Assembly: GCA_943371025.1 (NCBI GenBank)
Contig: CALRTC020000023.1
Coordinates: 1 to 64,000 of the forward strand
Length of the DNA stretch: 64,000 nucleotides
Direction of reading: 5' to 3'
Source: Niveispirillum sp943371025
Lineage (GTDB): Bacteria; Pseudomonadota; Alphaproteobacteria; Azospirillales; Azospirillaceae
In this document: positions 1 through 9,400 of the stretch, in pieces
How positions within the stretch are numbered: position 1 is the first letter of the stretch
Layout of the letters: each line of letters begins with the position of its first letter
The notes under the pieces: generated by a model
The model's input: the letters and a program-made list of their open reading frames with translations, nothing else
Told to the model about the DNA's origin: nothing
Databases searched by the model: none
Made by a program: the position numbers and the translations under genes

Positions 1-591
1 GCCACCGAACCGCGCGTGCTGCTGCTGGATGAACCGTTCGGGGCGCTTGACGCCAAGGTGCGCAAGGAGCTGCGCCGCTGGCTGCGTGATATCCACAAGG
101 GCATGGGTGTCACCACCGTCTTCGTCACCCACGACCAGGAGGAGGCGCTGGAGCTGGCTGACCGTGTCGCCATCCTGAACAAGGGCCGGATCGAACAGGT
201 GGGCACCCCGGCGGAGGTCTATGACCACCCCGCCTCCGCCTTCGTCTGCGATTTCCTGGGGGGCGGCACGCGGCTGGACTGCACCGTGTCCGACGGGGCG
301 GCCCTGATCGGCGGAGTGCGTGTGCCGGTGTCGAACGCACTGCCGCCCGCCGGCCCCGCGACGGCCTATATCCGCGCGCATGAAATCGACCTGGCCGACG
401 GCCATGGTCCCGGCACCCTTTCTGCCACCATCCGGCTGGTCCAGCCTGTGGGGCCGCAGCTTCGCCTGGACCTGCTGCTGGACGGGCGGACGGTGGAGGC
501 CATCCTGGACCGGCACGCCACCACCACGCCGCTGACGCCGGGCCAGACGGTGGCGCTGCGTCTGCGCCGGGCAAATGTCTATCGGGCCTGA
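1..591 (+). CDS. cysA: sulfate/thiosulfate ABC transporter ATP-binding protein, C-terminal part
   Basis: The gene runs in from the left edge, so the Walker A and signature motifs are missing. The visible 196 residues start just before Walker B (LLLDEP, residues 7-12), followed by the D-loop GALDAK and the H-loop FVTHDQEEA near residue 44. A C-terminal regulatory (TOBE-like) domain follows. The stretch EALELADRVAILNKGRIEQVGTP and the later EVYDHPASAFVCDFLG are typical of CysA, which energises sulfate or thiosulfate uptake at the inner membrane together with CysT, CysW and a binding protein, presumably encoded upstream. Other importers of the same superfamily (molybdate, spermidine) have similar sequences, so the substrate is inferred from overall resemblance. 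The gene ends at a TGA followed by a long hairpin. Confidence 0.8.
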   Translation, partial: ATEPRVLLLDEPFGALDAKVRKELRRWLRDIHKGMGVTTVFVTHDQEEALELADRVAILNKGRIEQVGTPAEVYDHPASAFVCDFLGGGTRLDCTVSDGAALIGGVRVPVSNALPPAGPATAYIRAHEIDLADGHGPGTLSATIRLVQPVGPQLRLDLLLDGRTVEAILDRHATTTPLTPGQTVALRLRRANVYRA

Positions 592-597
592 CCCGGT

Positions 598-647
598 CGT
601 CCTACCCACTCCCGATGAGGCCGGCCGCATCGGGAATGGGTAGGACG
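598..647. repeat. long hairpin repeat after the ABC ATPase gene
   Basis: Two 20-base arms (598-617 and 628-647) pair with a single mismatch around a 10-base GC-rich loop. It begins 7 bases after the stop of the ATPase gene and could act as a transcription terminator, although no T-run follows. The core TACCCANTCCCGATGA is shared with the hairpin at 38450-38492, so this is probably a dispersed repeat rather than a gene-specific terminator. Confidence 0.6.
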
Positions 648-713
648 GCGAGACTGCCGCCGTACCGCACATGCGGCGTAGCCGAGCCGGCGGCGCTGGC
701 GGTTGAAGTCCGG

Positions 714-742
714 TGATCGGTTCCGCGCCGGGACAGGGTATC
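714..742. repeat. partial copy of the same intergenic hairpin repeat
   Basis: The bases TGATCGGTTCCG, followed shortly by GGGACAGG and GTATCAC, closely match the centre and right half of the hairpin at 38450-38492 (TGATCGGTTCCGATCA then GGGACAGGTATTAC). The left arm is not preserved here, which suggests a decayed or partial copy. Confidence 0.4.
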
Positions 743-757
743 ACAGTCTGAAACGCG

Positions 758-786
758 AAAAGCCGGCCCCGAAGGCCGGCTTTTTC
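758..786 (-). terminator. rho-independent terminator of the tRNA-Ile genes
   Basis: AAAAGCCGGCC and GGCCGGCTTTTT form a strong stem around a short CCGAA-type loop. The A/T runs on either side allow it to work on both strands. It lies about 30 bases beyond the CCA end of the downstream tRNA-Ile gene. Confidence 0.8.
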
Positions 787-816
787 GTATCTACGCGGTT
801 TGGCTTTCCGGCGGGA

Positions 817-892
817 TGGTGGGCGCGGGTGGAATCGAACCACCGACCTCTCGCTTATCAGGCGAGTGCTCTAACCCCTGAGCTACGCGCCC
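817..892 (-). tRNA. tRNA-Ile (anticodon GAT), copy 2
   Basis: On the minus strand the 76 bases fold into a full cloverleaf: acceptor GGGCGCG with CGCGCCC, D-arm GCTC/GAGC, anticodon stem CTCGC/GCGAG with loop CTGATAA (anticodon GAT), T-arm GGTGG/CCACC with TTCGATT, discriminator A and an encoded CCA. It is identical base for base to the copy at 959-1034. It decodes AUC/AUU. Confidence 0.95.
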
Positions 893-915
893 CGACCGCC
901 TGCCGGGACAAAGCG

Positions 916-942
916 AAAAGCCGGCCTTCGGGCCGGCTTCTT
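916..942 (-). terminator. terminator between the two tRNA-Ile copies
   Basis: AAAAGCCGGCC, loop TTCG, then GGCCGGCTT. The stem is the same as at 758-786, so the tRNA and its terminator were duplicated together with a 142-base period. The T-run on the minus strand is TTTT. Confidence 0.75.
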
Positions 943-958
943 CGAACCGAGAGAGGGA

Positions 959-1034
959 TGGTGGGCGCGGGTGGAATCGAACCACCGACCTCTCGCTTAT
1001 CAGGCGAGTGCTCTAACCCCTGAGCTACGCGCCC
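959..1034 (-). tRNA. tRNA-Ile (anticodon GAT), copy 1
   Basis: This is a complete 76-base cloverleaf on the minus strand with an encoded CCA, identical to the copy at 817-892. It is promoter-proximal: a good sigma-70 promoter lies just upstream at 1050-1078. The pair is not inside an rRNA operon, the usual home of tRNA-Ile(GAT). Confidence 0.95.
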
Positions 1035-1049
1035 CTCTCGTGGAGCGCG

Positions 1050-1078
1050 GTGATAGAGACGTGCGGCGCCGGTGTCAA
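1050..1078 (-). promoter_or_regulatory. sigma-70 promoter of the tRNA-Ile pair
   Basis: On the minus strand there is a perfect -35 TTGACA (1078-1073), a 17-base spacer and a -10 TATCAC (1055-1050). Transcription would start a few bases before the mature tRNA 5' end at 1034. Confidence 0.75.
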
Positions 1079-1287
1079 GCGCTTTCCTGCAAAAAGACGT
1101 CACACTTTACCGGAGCCGGCGAATTCGTTGCGCATTTCGCTGCCGTGCAGCGGGGGAAGGCTGAGCGCGCGTTGCCCGGTCTGGCGCATGATGATACCAA
1201 TGGTTGGATGGCGCCGACGAACCACCACGAAGGGCTTTGCCCCATGGATTCGGCCGGTGTCCGTCGCGGGAACGGGGGACGGGGCGC

Positions 1288-3270
1288 GTGACGGTCAGGC
1301 ATTGGCGATCGGCGTTGGTGGGCGCTGTCCGGGTGGACCGGGTGCTGCTGCTTGCCCTGCTGGCCGGCGGCATCCTGGGGGCCGTTCTGCTCTGGTCGCA
1401 TGCCACCGACCGCGTGCGCAATTTCGAAACCATCCTGACATCGCAGGTGCGGGGCCGGGCCGCGGCGATGGATGTGCATATGCGCATTGCCGTCGGCCAT
1501 CTGGAAGCCCTGCGCCAGCGGGCCGAATTCTTCTATGCCGAATATCCCGCACCGTCGGATGTGCCTGCCAGCAGCCTGATGACGGCCCTTCTGGCCAGCA
1601 ACCCCGGCAGCGCGCCGCAGCGCGGCTATAACCTGGACCGGCTGCCGCCGCCTTATCTGGTGGACCAGATCGGCAACATCGTCTCGCTGCCACCCGCCCA
1701 GGTCGATGCCGACCCTGCCCTGTCGCGCCCGGACGAGGCTGGATGGCGGCAGGAAGCGTCCATGGCGGTACAGCTGCTGCCGCTGATGGCGGTGACGCAG
1801 AAGGTGGTGCCCAGCGTGCGCCGGCTGTTCTATGCCTCGCTGACCGGCATGGTGGCCGTCCATCCCTGGACGGAGAGCAGCCGCATCGACATCCTGTCCC
1901 ACATCACCAATTTCCCGCCCTTTGCCGCCGCCAGCCCCGACGCCGACCCCCGCGGGGAACCGGTATGGAGCCTGGCGCGCGACGCCGATGGCGGGGTGGC
2001 GGGGATCACCCTGTCCCTGCCATTGAACCTTCAGGGGCGGTTTGCCGGGGTCTTCGGGATCGAGGTGCCGGTCGACGGCGTACAATCGGCACTGGGCAGC
2101 ATCAACCGCGCCAATTCGATGATCCTGCTGGTCGATGCCGACGGCACCATCATCACCGGCGCCAGCAGTGGGTCCGGCATGGAGCCGCCGCGCAACTTCA
2201 AGCAGATCTACGCCCCCGGCCTGCCGGTACTGGCTGATGGGGGCTTGGCGACACAAAGCCCGTTCGACCCGTTGATCGTGGTCGCCCCATTGCGACAGAC
2301 GCCCTGGCGTGTCGTCTATGTCGCCCCGCGCCTCAGCAGCCTGCTGCCCACCCTGACCGACATTCTGGTGTCGGTGGCGGGCTTCATCGCATCCGTCCTG
2401 GTCGTGCTGTTTGTGGCGCGTCGGCTGATGCAGCGGGCACTGGCCGTGCGCGACAGCGCCGCCGCCGCCGAACGCGAGGCAAGGGCGGAGGCGGAACGCG
2501 CGCTGGCCGACCTGCGCGCTGCCCATGACGAGCTGGATTTCCTGAACCGGGAGAAGACGCGGTTCTTCTCGCTCATCTCCCACGATCTGCGCGGGCCCTT
2601 CAATTCCATGCTGGGCATGACCCAGGAACTGGCCGACCACGCGCCGAAGATGCGACCGGAAGACACGGCCGATTTCGCCCGGTCCGTGCATGAGATGGCG
2701 CGCAAGGTGTTCGATCTGCTGGAAAACCTGCTGCAATGGTCGCGGGTGCAGATGTCGGGCACGCCGTTCGCCCCAACCGTCTTCCCCATGCGCGAGGTGG
2801 TGGGCGACGCCATCCGCGACGTCGCGTCCGCCGCCCAGGCCAAGGATATCCAGATCCTGGATGCGGCGGGCGACCGCTGGGTGCTGGCCGACCGCACCAT
2901 GATCCTGGCCGTGCTGCGCAATCTGCTGATGAATGCCGTGAAGTTCAGCCATCAAGGCGGCGTTGTCCATGTCACCAGCCGCGCCCTGGGCGACCGGCTG
3001 GAACTGGCCGTCACCGACAAGGGCGTCGGCATGGAGCCCGCCCAGCTGGAACAGGCCCTGAAGGCCGGGCCCAAGGCCAGCCGGCCGGGCACGCAGGGGG
3101 AGACGGGCACCGGCCTGGGCCTGACCCTGGTCCGTGATCTGGTCCTGCGCCATGGCGGGGAACTGAAGCTGGAAAGCAATCCCGGCCGCGGCACCATCGT
3201 CAGCTTCACGGTGCCCCTGACCACCGATCCGGCCGAAACCCGCCGCCTGATGGCGCGGGCCGCCGACTGA
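1288..3270 (+). CDS. membrane sensor histidine kinase
   Basis: A two-component sensor of about 660 residues. A first membrane segment (about residues 19-37) is followed by a roughly 300-residue periplasmic region resembling a double-Cache (PDC) sensor, a second membrane segment near 356-375 and a short coiled coil (REARAEAERALADL). The HisKA domain has SLISHDLRGPF with the phospho-accepting His near 432. The ATPase domain has the N-box NLLMNAVKFS (about 545), DKGVGM and GTGLGLTLV (about 607). I chose the GTG at 1288, which has GGGGA about 8 bases upstream and places the first helix near the N-terminus; the frame stays open back to an ATG at 1204. No response regulator is adjacent, so the partner is encoded elsewhere. 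The ligand is unknown. Confidence 0.88.
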   Translation: MTVRHWRSALVGAVRVDRVLLLALLAGGILGAVLLWSHATDRVRNFETILTSQVRGRAAAMDVHMRIAVGHLEALRQRAEFFYAEYPAPSDVPASSLMTALLASNPGSAPQRGYNLDRLPPPYLVDQIGNIVSLPPAQVDADPALSRPDEAGWRQEASMAVQLLPLMAVTQKVVPSVRRLFYASLTGMVAVHPWTESSRIDILSHITNFPPFAAASPDADPRGEPVWSLARDADGGVAGITLSLPLNLQGRFAGVFGIEVPVDGVQSALGSINRANSMILLVDADGTIITGASSGSGMEPPRNFKQIYAPGLPVLADGGLATQSPFDPLIVVAPLRQTPWRVVYVAPRLSSLLPTLTDILVSVAGFIASVLVVLFVARRLMQRALAVRDSAAAAEREARAEAERALADLRAAHDELDFLNREKTRFFSLISHDLRGPFNSMLGMTQELADHAPKMRPEDTADFARSVHEMARKVFDLLENLLQWSRVQMSGTPFAPTVFPMREVVGDAIRDVASAAQAKDIQILDAAGDRWVLADRTMILAVLRNLLMNAVKFSHQGGVVHVTSRALGDRLELAVTDKGVGMEPAQLEQALKAGPKASRPGTQGETGTGLGLTLVRDLVLRHGGELKLESNPGRGTIVSFTVPLTTDPAETRRLMARAAD

Positions 3271-3292
3271 TCCCGCACCGGCCGCCCCCGCC

Positions 3293-4192
3293 ATGGCCTA
3301 TCGCCTGCCGCCGCTGAATTCCCTGCGGCTGTTCGAAGCGGCGGGGCGCCATGGCAGCTTCAAGCTGGCGGCGTCCGAACTGCACATCACGCCCAGCGCC
3401 GTCAGCCACGGTGTGGCCACGCTGGAAGATTGGCTGGGCGTCGCCCTGTTCGCCCGCGGCAATCGCAGCCTGACGCTGACCCCGGCAGGGACGGCCTATC
3501 TGGCAGCGATCCAGCCGGCGCTGGCCGCGCTGGCGCAGGCCGGGGATGGGGTGCCCGGTCGCCGGCCCACGGGACGGCTGTCGGTCAGCGTGGCGCCGAC
3601 CTTCGGTCTGGCCTGGCTGATCCCGCACCTGCCCCGGTTTCAGGAACGCCATCCCGATATCCAGGTGAATGTCGATACCGTCCAGCGGCAGGTCGATTTT
3701 ACCCGCGACGGCGTGGATGTCGCCATCCGCCGCGGCCATGGCGACTGGCCGGGCCTGTCATCCGTCCCGCTGGTGACGGAGGATCTGGTACCCGTCTGCG
3801 CCCCCGCCCTGGCTGCACGCATCGCCACGCCGGCCGATCTGGCGGGCCAGACCCTGCTGCATGTCGTGACCACGGCGGAGGATTGGGGCACCTGGGCGGA
3901 ACTGGCCGGGGTGACGGGGCTGGACCTGTCGCGCGGGTCGCGCTTCGATACGATCCAGATGGCACAGCTGGCCGCAGCCCAGGGGCTGGGCGTTGCCATC
4001 GGCCGCCTGCCGCTCGCCGCCGCCGACATCGCAGCCGGCCGACTGGTGCCGGTGCTGGGGCCACCGGTCAGAAGCCGCATGTCCTATTGGCTGGTCAGCC
4101 CGCCCGACGCGTTGCAACGGCCAGAGGTCGGGGCCTTCCGCGACTGGCTGCTGTCGGCGCTGACACCGGGGCCGGCCCCTCAGCAGCCCTGA
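3293..4192 (+). CDS. LysR-family transcriptional regulator (GcvA-like)
   Basis: 299 residues. An N-terminal winged HTH (LPPLNSLRLFEAAGRHGSF, then LHITPSAVSHGVATLEDWLG) precedes a substrate-binding-like effector domain beginning near residue 95. The PPLNSLR opening and SAVSHGVATLE recognition helix are typical of the GcvA branch. It starts 22 bases after the kinase gene and its last 13 bases overlap the convergent crotonase gene. The convergent MFS and crotonase genes could be targets, but LysR genes usually control a divergent neighbour, and here the upstream gene is the kinase. Confidence 0.88.
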   Translation: MAYRLPPLNSLRLFEAAGRHGSFKLAASELHITPSAVSHGVATLEDWLGVALFARGNRSLTLTPAGTAYLAAIQPALAALAQAGDGVPGRRPTGRLSVSVAPTFGLAWLIPHLPRFQERHPDIQVNVDTVQRQVDFTRDGVDVAIRRGHGDWPGLSSVPLVTEDLVPVCAPALAARIATPADLAGQTLLHVVTTAEDWGTWAELAGVTGLDLSRGSRFDTIQMAQLAAAQGLGVAIGRLPLAAADIAAGRLVPVLGPPVRSRMSYWLVSPPDALQRPEVGAFRDWLLSALTPGPAPQQP

Positions 4193-4971
4193 TAGGCCGC
4201 CGCCCGCCCCTGCTGCCAGGCCGACAGCCCTTCCGACAGATCATGGGTGGCGGCCAGCCGCGCGAACTGTTCGCTTTCCACCGACAGCCCCTCCGCAATG
4301 GGCAGGTTGATGCCGCGGGTCACGGCGGCCAGATTGGCGGCCACGGCCAGGGACGAATGCCGGATGATGCCGAAGGCCAGGGCGCGGGCGGCATCCATCA
4401 GGCCGTTATGCGGCACCACCTGATTGATCAGCCCCATCTCCTGCGCCGTGGCCGCCGGAAACGGGTCACCCGTCAGCAGGGCGGCCAGCGCCCGCTTGCG
4501 CCCCGCCAGCCGGGCCAGACGCTGGCTGCCGCCAAAGGTGGGCACCATGCCCAGCCGGATTTCAGGCTTGGCGAAGATGGCACGGTTGCTGGCCACCGAC
4601 AGGTGCGATGCCTCCGCAATCTCGCACCCGCCGCCAAAGGCCAGACCATTGACGGCGGTGATGACGGGCTTGGGGAAATTCTCGATCCGCGCCGTCATGG
4701 CCTGTCCGCGCCGCACGAAGTCGCGCACGGCCACGGCCGGCCCTGCTGCCACGCTGTCGGCGAACTGGCGGATGTCGGCCCCGGCGGAAAAGGCACGGTC
4801 GCCGGCCCCGGTGATGATGATGGCGCGGATGGCGTCGTCGGCCTCCGCCCGGTCCAGATGCACCAGGATGGCGTCGGCCATGGCATAGTCGATGGCGTTC
4901 AGCTTCTCCCGCCGGTTCAGGGTCAGGGTGGCGATGCCGTCGGCGACGGCGCACAGCACGTTGTCGGTCAT
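4180..4971 (-). CDS. enoyl-CoA hydratase/isomerase family protein (crotonase)
   Basis: 263 residues, the usual crotonase length. The oxyanion-hole motifs are present: AFSAGADIRQF near residue 62 and NGLAFGGGCEIA near 108. The first catalytic glutamate of hydratases is kept (KPEIRLG), but the position of the second (AMEMVLTGD in the rat mitochondrial enzyme) reads RALAALLTGD, so it is Ala. This loss is common in paralogues that do isomerase, hydrolase or lyase chemistry on acyl-CoA. It follows the MFS gene by 15 bases, so the two are probably one transcript. The substrate cannot be read from the sequence. Confidence 0.88.
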   Translation of the reverse strand: MTDNVLCAVADGIATLTLNRREKLNAIDYAMADAILVHLDRAEADDAIRAIIITGAGDRAFSAGADIRQFADSVAAGPAVAVRDFVRRGQAMTARIENFPKPVITAVNGLAFGGGCEIAEASHLSVASNRAIFAKPEIRLGMVPTFGGSQRLARLAGRKRALAALLTGDPFPAATAQEMGLINQVVPHNGLMDAARALAFGIIRHSSLAVAANLAAVTRGINLPIAEGLSVESEQFARLAATHDLSEGLSAWQQGRAAAYQGC

Positions 4972-4986
4972 GAAATCCCTCCGGTT

Positions 4987-6219
4987 TCAGGCAAGGGCCG
5001 GGCGGGGGCGTGCATCGGCCCCATCGCGGATCGCGAAATTCAGGATGGCGGCCACCAGCCCGGTCGCCGCCGTGGCGGCCCAGATCAGGTCGTAGGAACC
5101 CGTCAGGTCGAAGACCAATCCCCCCACCCAGGCCCCCAGGAAGGACCCGACCTGATGGGAAAGGAAGCAGACGCCGAACAGGGTGCCCAGATGGCGCACG
5201 CCGAACATGCGCGCGATCACCCCGCTGGTCAGCGGCACCGTGCCCAGCCACACCACGCCCATACAGGCCGCGAACAGGGTGACGGACAGGTCCGTTTTGG
5301 GCAGCAGGGCGAAGGCGGCAATAGCGCCGGTCCGCAGCAGGTACAGCCAGCCCAGCACCGATTGCGGTGGGAACCGCCCGCCCAGCCAACCGCACAGCCA
5401 GCTTCCGCCCATGTTGAACAGGCCGATCAGGGCAAGCGCCGTCGCCGCCAGTCCCGTCGGCATCTGGCACAGGGCCAGATAGCCCGGCAGATGCGTGGCG
5501 ATGAAGGCAAGCTGGAAGCCGCAGGCGAAGAAGCCCAGGGTCAGCAGCCGGTAACCACCATGGTCCCCCGCTCCCGCCAGCACGGTGCGCAGCGGCAGGA
5601 CCGGTTCCATGGTGCCCCCGGTTGCCTGCCGGCCGCCCAGCAGCAGGCCCAGCGGGGCCACGGCCAGGATCACCGCGCCCAGCACCAGCAGTGCGGCCGA
5701 CAGGCCCCAGCCCGCCTGGACCCCGCGCGCCAGCGGCACCAGCAACACCTGCCCCAACGATCCCGCAGCAGAGGCCAGCCCCATGGCCTGGCTGCGCCGT
5801 TCGGGCGGCACGGCCTTGCCCACGGCATTCATCACCACACCAAAGCTGGTGCCGCTGATCCCCAGCCCGACCAGCACCCCCATGCCCAGCACCAGCATGG
5901 GCCCGTCGGGCGCTAGCGCGGCCAGGGCCAGCCCGCCCGCGAACAGGGCCGCTCCCACCGCCACCACGGGTGCCGGGCCATAACGGTCGGCCAGCGCCCC
6001 GGCCACGGGCTGGGCCAAGCCCCAGGTCAGGTTGTGCAGGGCGATGGCGAAGGCCACCAGCGTCACCGGCAAGCCATGGTCAAAGGCAAAAGGCCCGATG
6101 AACAGGCCGAAGCTCTGCCGCGTGCCCAGCGCCGCACTGATCACCAGACCGGCCGCCAGTACGGTCAACAGGCCCGCCCATTTCCGTTCCGCAACACCCA
6201 TCATGCTCCCCCCGATCAA
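4987..6219 (-). CDS. MFS transporter
   Basis: 410 residues with about 12 hydrophobic segments, including an MFS loop-2 signature (GALADRYGPAPVV) after the second helix. The opening AALGTRQSFGLFIGPF resembles the oxalate/formate antiporter and monocarboxylate group. The gene ends 15 bases before the crotonase gene, suggesting co-transcription and uptake of an organic acid later handled as a CoA ester; this is inference. Two near starts exist (6219, and MMGVAERKW about 15 bases later). Confidence 0.85.
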   Translation of the reverse strand: MIGGSMMGVAERKWAGLLTVLAAGLVISAALGTRQSFGLFIGPFAFDHGLPVTLVAFAIALHNLTWGLAQPVAGALADRYGPAPVVAVGAALFAGGLALAALAPDGPMLVLGMGVLVGLGISGTSFGVVMNAVGKAVPPERRSQAMGLASAAGSLGQVLLVPLARGVQAGWGLSAALLVLGAVILAVAPLGLLLGGRQATGGTMEPVLPLRTVLAGAGDHGGYRLLTLGFFACGFQLAFIATHLPGYLALCQMPTGLAATALALIGLFNMGGSWLCGWLGGRFPPQSVLGWLYLLRTGAIAAFALLPKTDLSVTLFAACMGVVWLGTVPLTSGVIARMFGVRHLGTLFGVCFLSHQVGSFLGAWVGGLVFDLTGSYDLIWAATAATGLVAAILNFAIRDGADARPRPALA

Positions 6220-6446
6220 TATCCGGGATCAGCATAGGGGCCGATATCCGGCGGCGACGAACGAGAAGGGTTCAGTCTCAGATGAATCAAATTCACCCCA
6301 GGGGATGACAACCCACGACGGGGACAGGGTTGCCTTGCGCCCGCCCGTTCTGGACAGCACGGGCGCAGGCCGTTACATGAGAGTTTCCCAAGGGTGCGGA
6401 CCTGTTCCGCGCCCCCGCCGGGCATTGCCAACAACATGGGTGTCCC
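6220..6446. other. intergenic region between the MFS gene and ileS
   Basis: 227 bases that must hold the ileS promoter and leader and the divergent MFS promoter. No T-box, leader peptide rich in Ile codons or strong hairpin with T-run was found. Confidence 0.5.
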
Positions 6447-9400
6447 ATGACCGCGTCGAATACGACCTTCCAGCCCTATCCCGCCGCCGAGCCCAACCCG
6501 GATTTCCCCCGGATTGAGGAAGAAGTGCAGCGGATTTGGAAGGAGAACGCGGTTTTCCAGCAGTCGGTCGATTTCCGCCCGCTGGAAAAGGATGGCAAGC
6601 ACAATGAATTCGTCTTCTATGACGGCCCGCCGTTCGCCAACGGCCTGCCGCATTATGGCCATCTGGTCACGGGCTTCGTGAAGGATCTGGTGCCGCGCTA
6701 CCAGACCATGAAGGGCCGCAAGGTCGAACGTCGCTTCGGCTGGGACTGCCACGGCCTGCCGGCAGAGCTTCAGTCCGAAAAGGAACTGGGCGTTTCCGGG
6801 CGTCACGACATCCTGAAATTCGGCATCGACAAGTTCAATGCCCATTGCCAGGTGTCGGTGCTGCGCTTCACCCAGGAATGGGAATATTACGTCACGCGCC
6901 AGGGTCGCTGGGTCGATTTCCAGAATGATTACAAGACCATGGACATCACGTTCATGGAAAGCGTGATGTGGGCCTTCAAGCAGCTCTGGGACAAGGGGCT
7001 GGTCTATGAAGGCTATCGCGTCGTGCCCTATAGCTGGGCCGTGGAATCGCCGCTGTCGAACTTCGAGACGCGCCTGGACAATTCCTACCGCGAACGGCAG
7101 GACCCGGCCCTGACGGTCCGCTTCCGCCTGGATGCGCGCGACGGCGATGCCGGACCGCTGGATATCCTGGCCTGGACGACCACGCCCTGGACCCTGCCGT
7201 CCAATCTGGCGCTGGCCGTGGGGCCGGAGATCGAATACGCGGTCATGCGCAAGGGCGATGACCGGCTGATCCTGGCCACCAGCGCCATTGGGAAGTACGC
7301 CAAGGAACTGGACGGGTACGAGCAGGAAAGCACGCTGACGGCGGAAGACCTGCGCGGCCGCACGTATGAGCCGATCTTCCCCTATTTCAAGGGGCTGGAT
7401 AAGGCGCACCAGATCCTGGTGGCCGACTTCGTCACCACGGGCGACGGTGTGGGCATCGTCCATATGGCGCCGGGCTTCGGTGAAGACGACTTGGCCGTCT
7501 GCAAGGCCAATGGCCTGCCCGTGAAGGTGCCAGTGGACGTGGCCGGCAATTTCACGTCCGAAGTGTCCGACTATGCCGGCCTGAACGTGATCGAGGCCAA
7601 CAAGCCGATCATCCAGGACCTGAAGGCGCGCGGTGTCGTGCTGCGCCACGAAACGTACCTGCACAATTATCCGCATTGCTGGCGCACGGACACGCCGCTG
7701 ATCTACAAGGCGGTGAACAGCTGGTATGTCGAGGTTTCCAAGTTCAAGGACCGGATGGTCGAGCTGAACCAGCAGCAGATCAACTGGGTTCCCGGCCATG
7801 TGAAGGATGGGTCCTTCGGCAATTGGCTGGCCAATGCGCGCGACTGGAACATCTCCCGCAACCGCTTCTGGGGTTCGCCCATCCCGGTCTGGCGCAGCGA
7901 TGATCCCCGCTATCCGCGCATCGACGTCTATGGCTCCATCGCGGAACTGGAACGCGATTTCGGGGTAAAAGTCACCGACCTGCACCGCCCCGCCATCGAC
8001 CATCTGACGCGCCCCAACCCCGACGATCCGACCGGCCAGTCGATGATGCGCCGCGTTGAGGACGTGCTGGATTGCTGGTTCGAAAGCGGCTCCATGCCGT
8101 TCGCGCAGCAGCATTACCCGTTCGAGAACAAGGAACGGTTTGAAGCCGCCTTCCCCGCCGATTTCATCGTGGAATATGTGGCCCAGACCCGTGGCTGGTT
8201 CTACACGCTGATGGTGCTGTCCACGGCTTTGTTCGACTGCGCACCTTTCAAGAACGTCATCTGCCACGGCGTCGTGCTGGACGAGGATAAGCAGAAGCTG
8301 TCCAAGCGTCTGCGCAACTATCCCGACCCGGTGGAGGTGCTGAACAACCAGGGTGCCGACGCGCTGCGCTGGTATCTGGTGTCCAGCCCCCTGATGGTGG
8401 GCGGCGATCTGGCCATGCCCAAGGATGCCCGCGGCATCGCGCAGGCCCTGCGCCAGGGCGTGCTGCCGCTGTGGAACGCCTACAGCTTCTTCACGCTCTA
8501 CGCCAATATCGATCAGGTGAAGGGGACGATCCGCGCCGACCAGAAGGGCCTTCTGGACCGCTATATCCTGGCCAAGACCCGCGAACTGGTGGAAGGCATC
8601 GAAGCCAAGCTGGACGGGTACGACCTGCCCGGCGCCTATGCCATCATCACCGGCTATTATGACGCGCTGAACAACTGGTTCATCCGCCGTTCCCGTTCGC
8701 GTTTCTGGCGCGAGGCGGGGGAGGGCGATGGCCAGGACAAGGTTGACGCCTATGACACGCTGTACACCTGTCTGGTGACGGCGACCAAGGCGCTGGCCCC
8801 CCTGCTGCCGCATGTGACGGAGCGGATTTATACGGCGCTGACGGGCGAGGCATCGGTGCATCTGGCCGATTGGCCGGACGTGTCCTACCTGCCGTCCGAC
8901 CATGAGCTGACCAGCCAGATCGACCTTGTCCGGGAAATCTGCGCCTCGGCCATGTCACTGCGTGAGGCCAAGAAGCTGCGCATCCGCCTGCCGCTGCGCA
9001 CGCTGACCATCGTCCATCCCGATGCCGACCGGCTGAAGGGCCAGTTCGACACCGTGCTGGGCGCCCTTGTCGCGGACGAGGTGAACGTCAAGCAGGTGAT
9101 CGTGTCGTCCGACATCAGCCTGGTCGGTACCCGCCAGCTGGCCGTGAACGCCGCCATCGTCGGTCCCAAGGTGGGCCCGAAGATGAAGGAGGTCATGGCC
9201 GCCAGCAAGACCGGCAAATGGACCGACAAGGGCGATGGCACCGTCGAACTGGCCGGCGTCGTGCTGGAAGCGGGCGATTTCGACATCCGCATCCAGGCCA
9301 AGGAAGGCACGCACGCGTCGCGCTTTGCCGGCGGCAAGGGCGTGGTCGTGCTGGACGTCACCGTGGATGCGGAGCTGGAGGCCGAAGGCTGGGCTCGCGA

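Noticed and set aside
1075..3294. A 739-codon open frame on the minus strand opposite the histidine kinase gene
   Set aside because: It mirrors the kinase gene codon for codon and its translation is His/Gln/Gly/Arg-rich without any domain, as expected for the antisense of a high-GC gene.
6220..6446. T-box or leader-peptide control of ileS
   Set aside because: No T-box motif, Ile-rich leader ORF or terminator/antiterminator pair is visible; such control is also not expected in this group.
6216..8903. An 895-codon minus-strand open frame opposite ileS
   Set aside because: ileS is certain on the plus strand; the antisense product is low-complexity and has no family resemblance.
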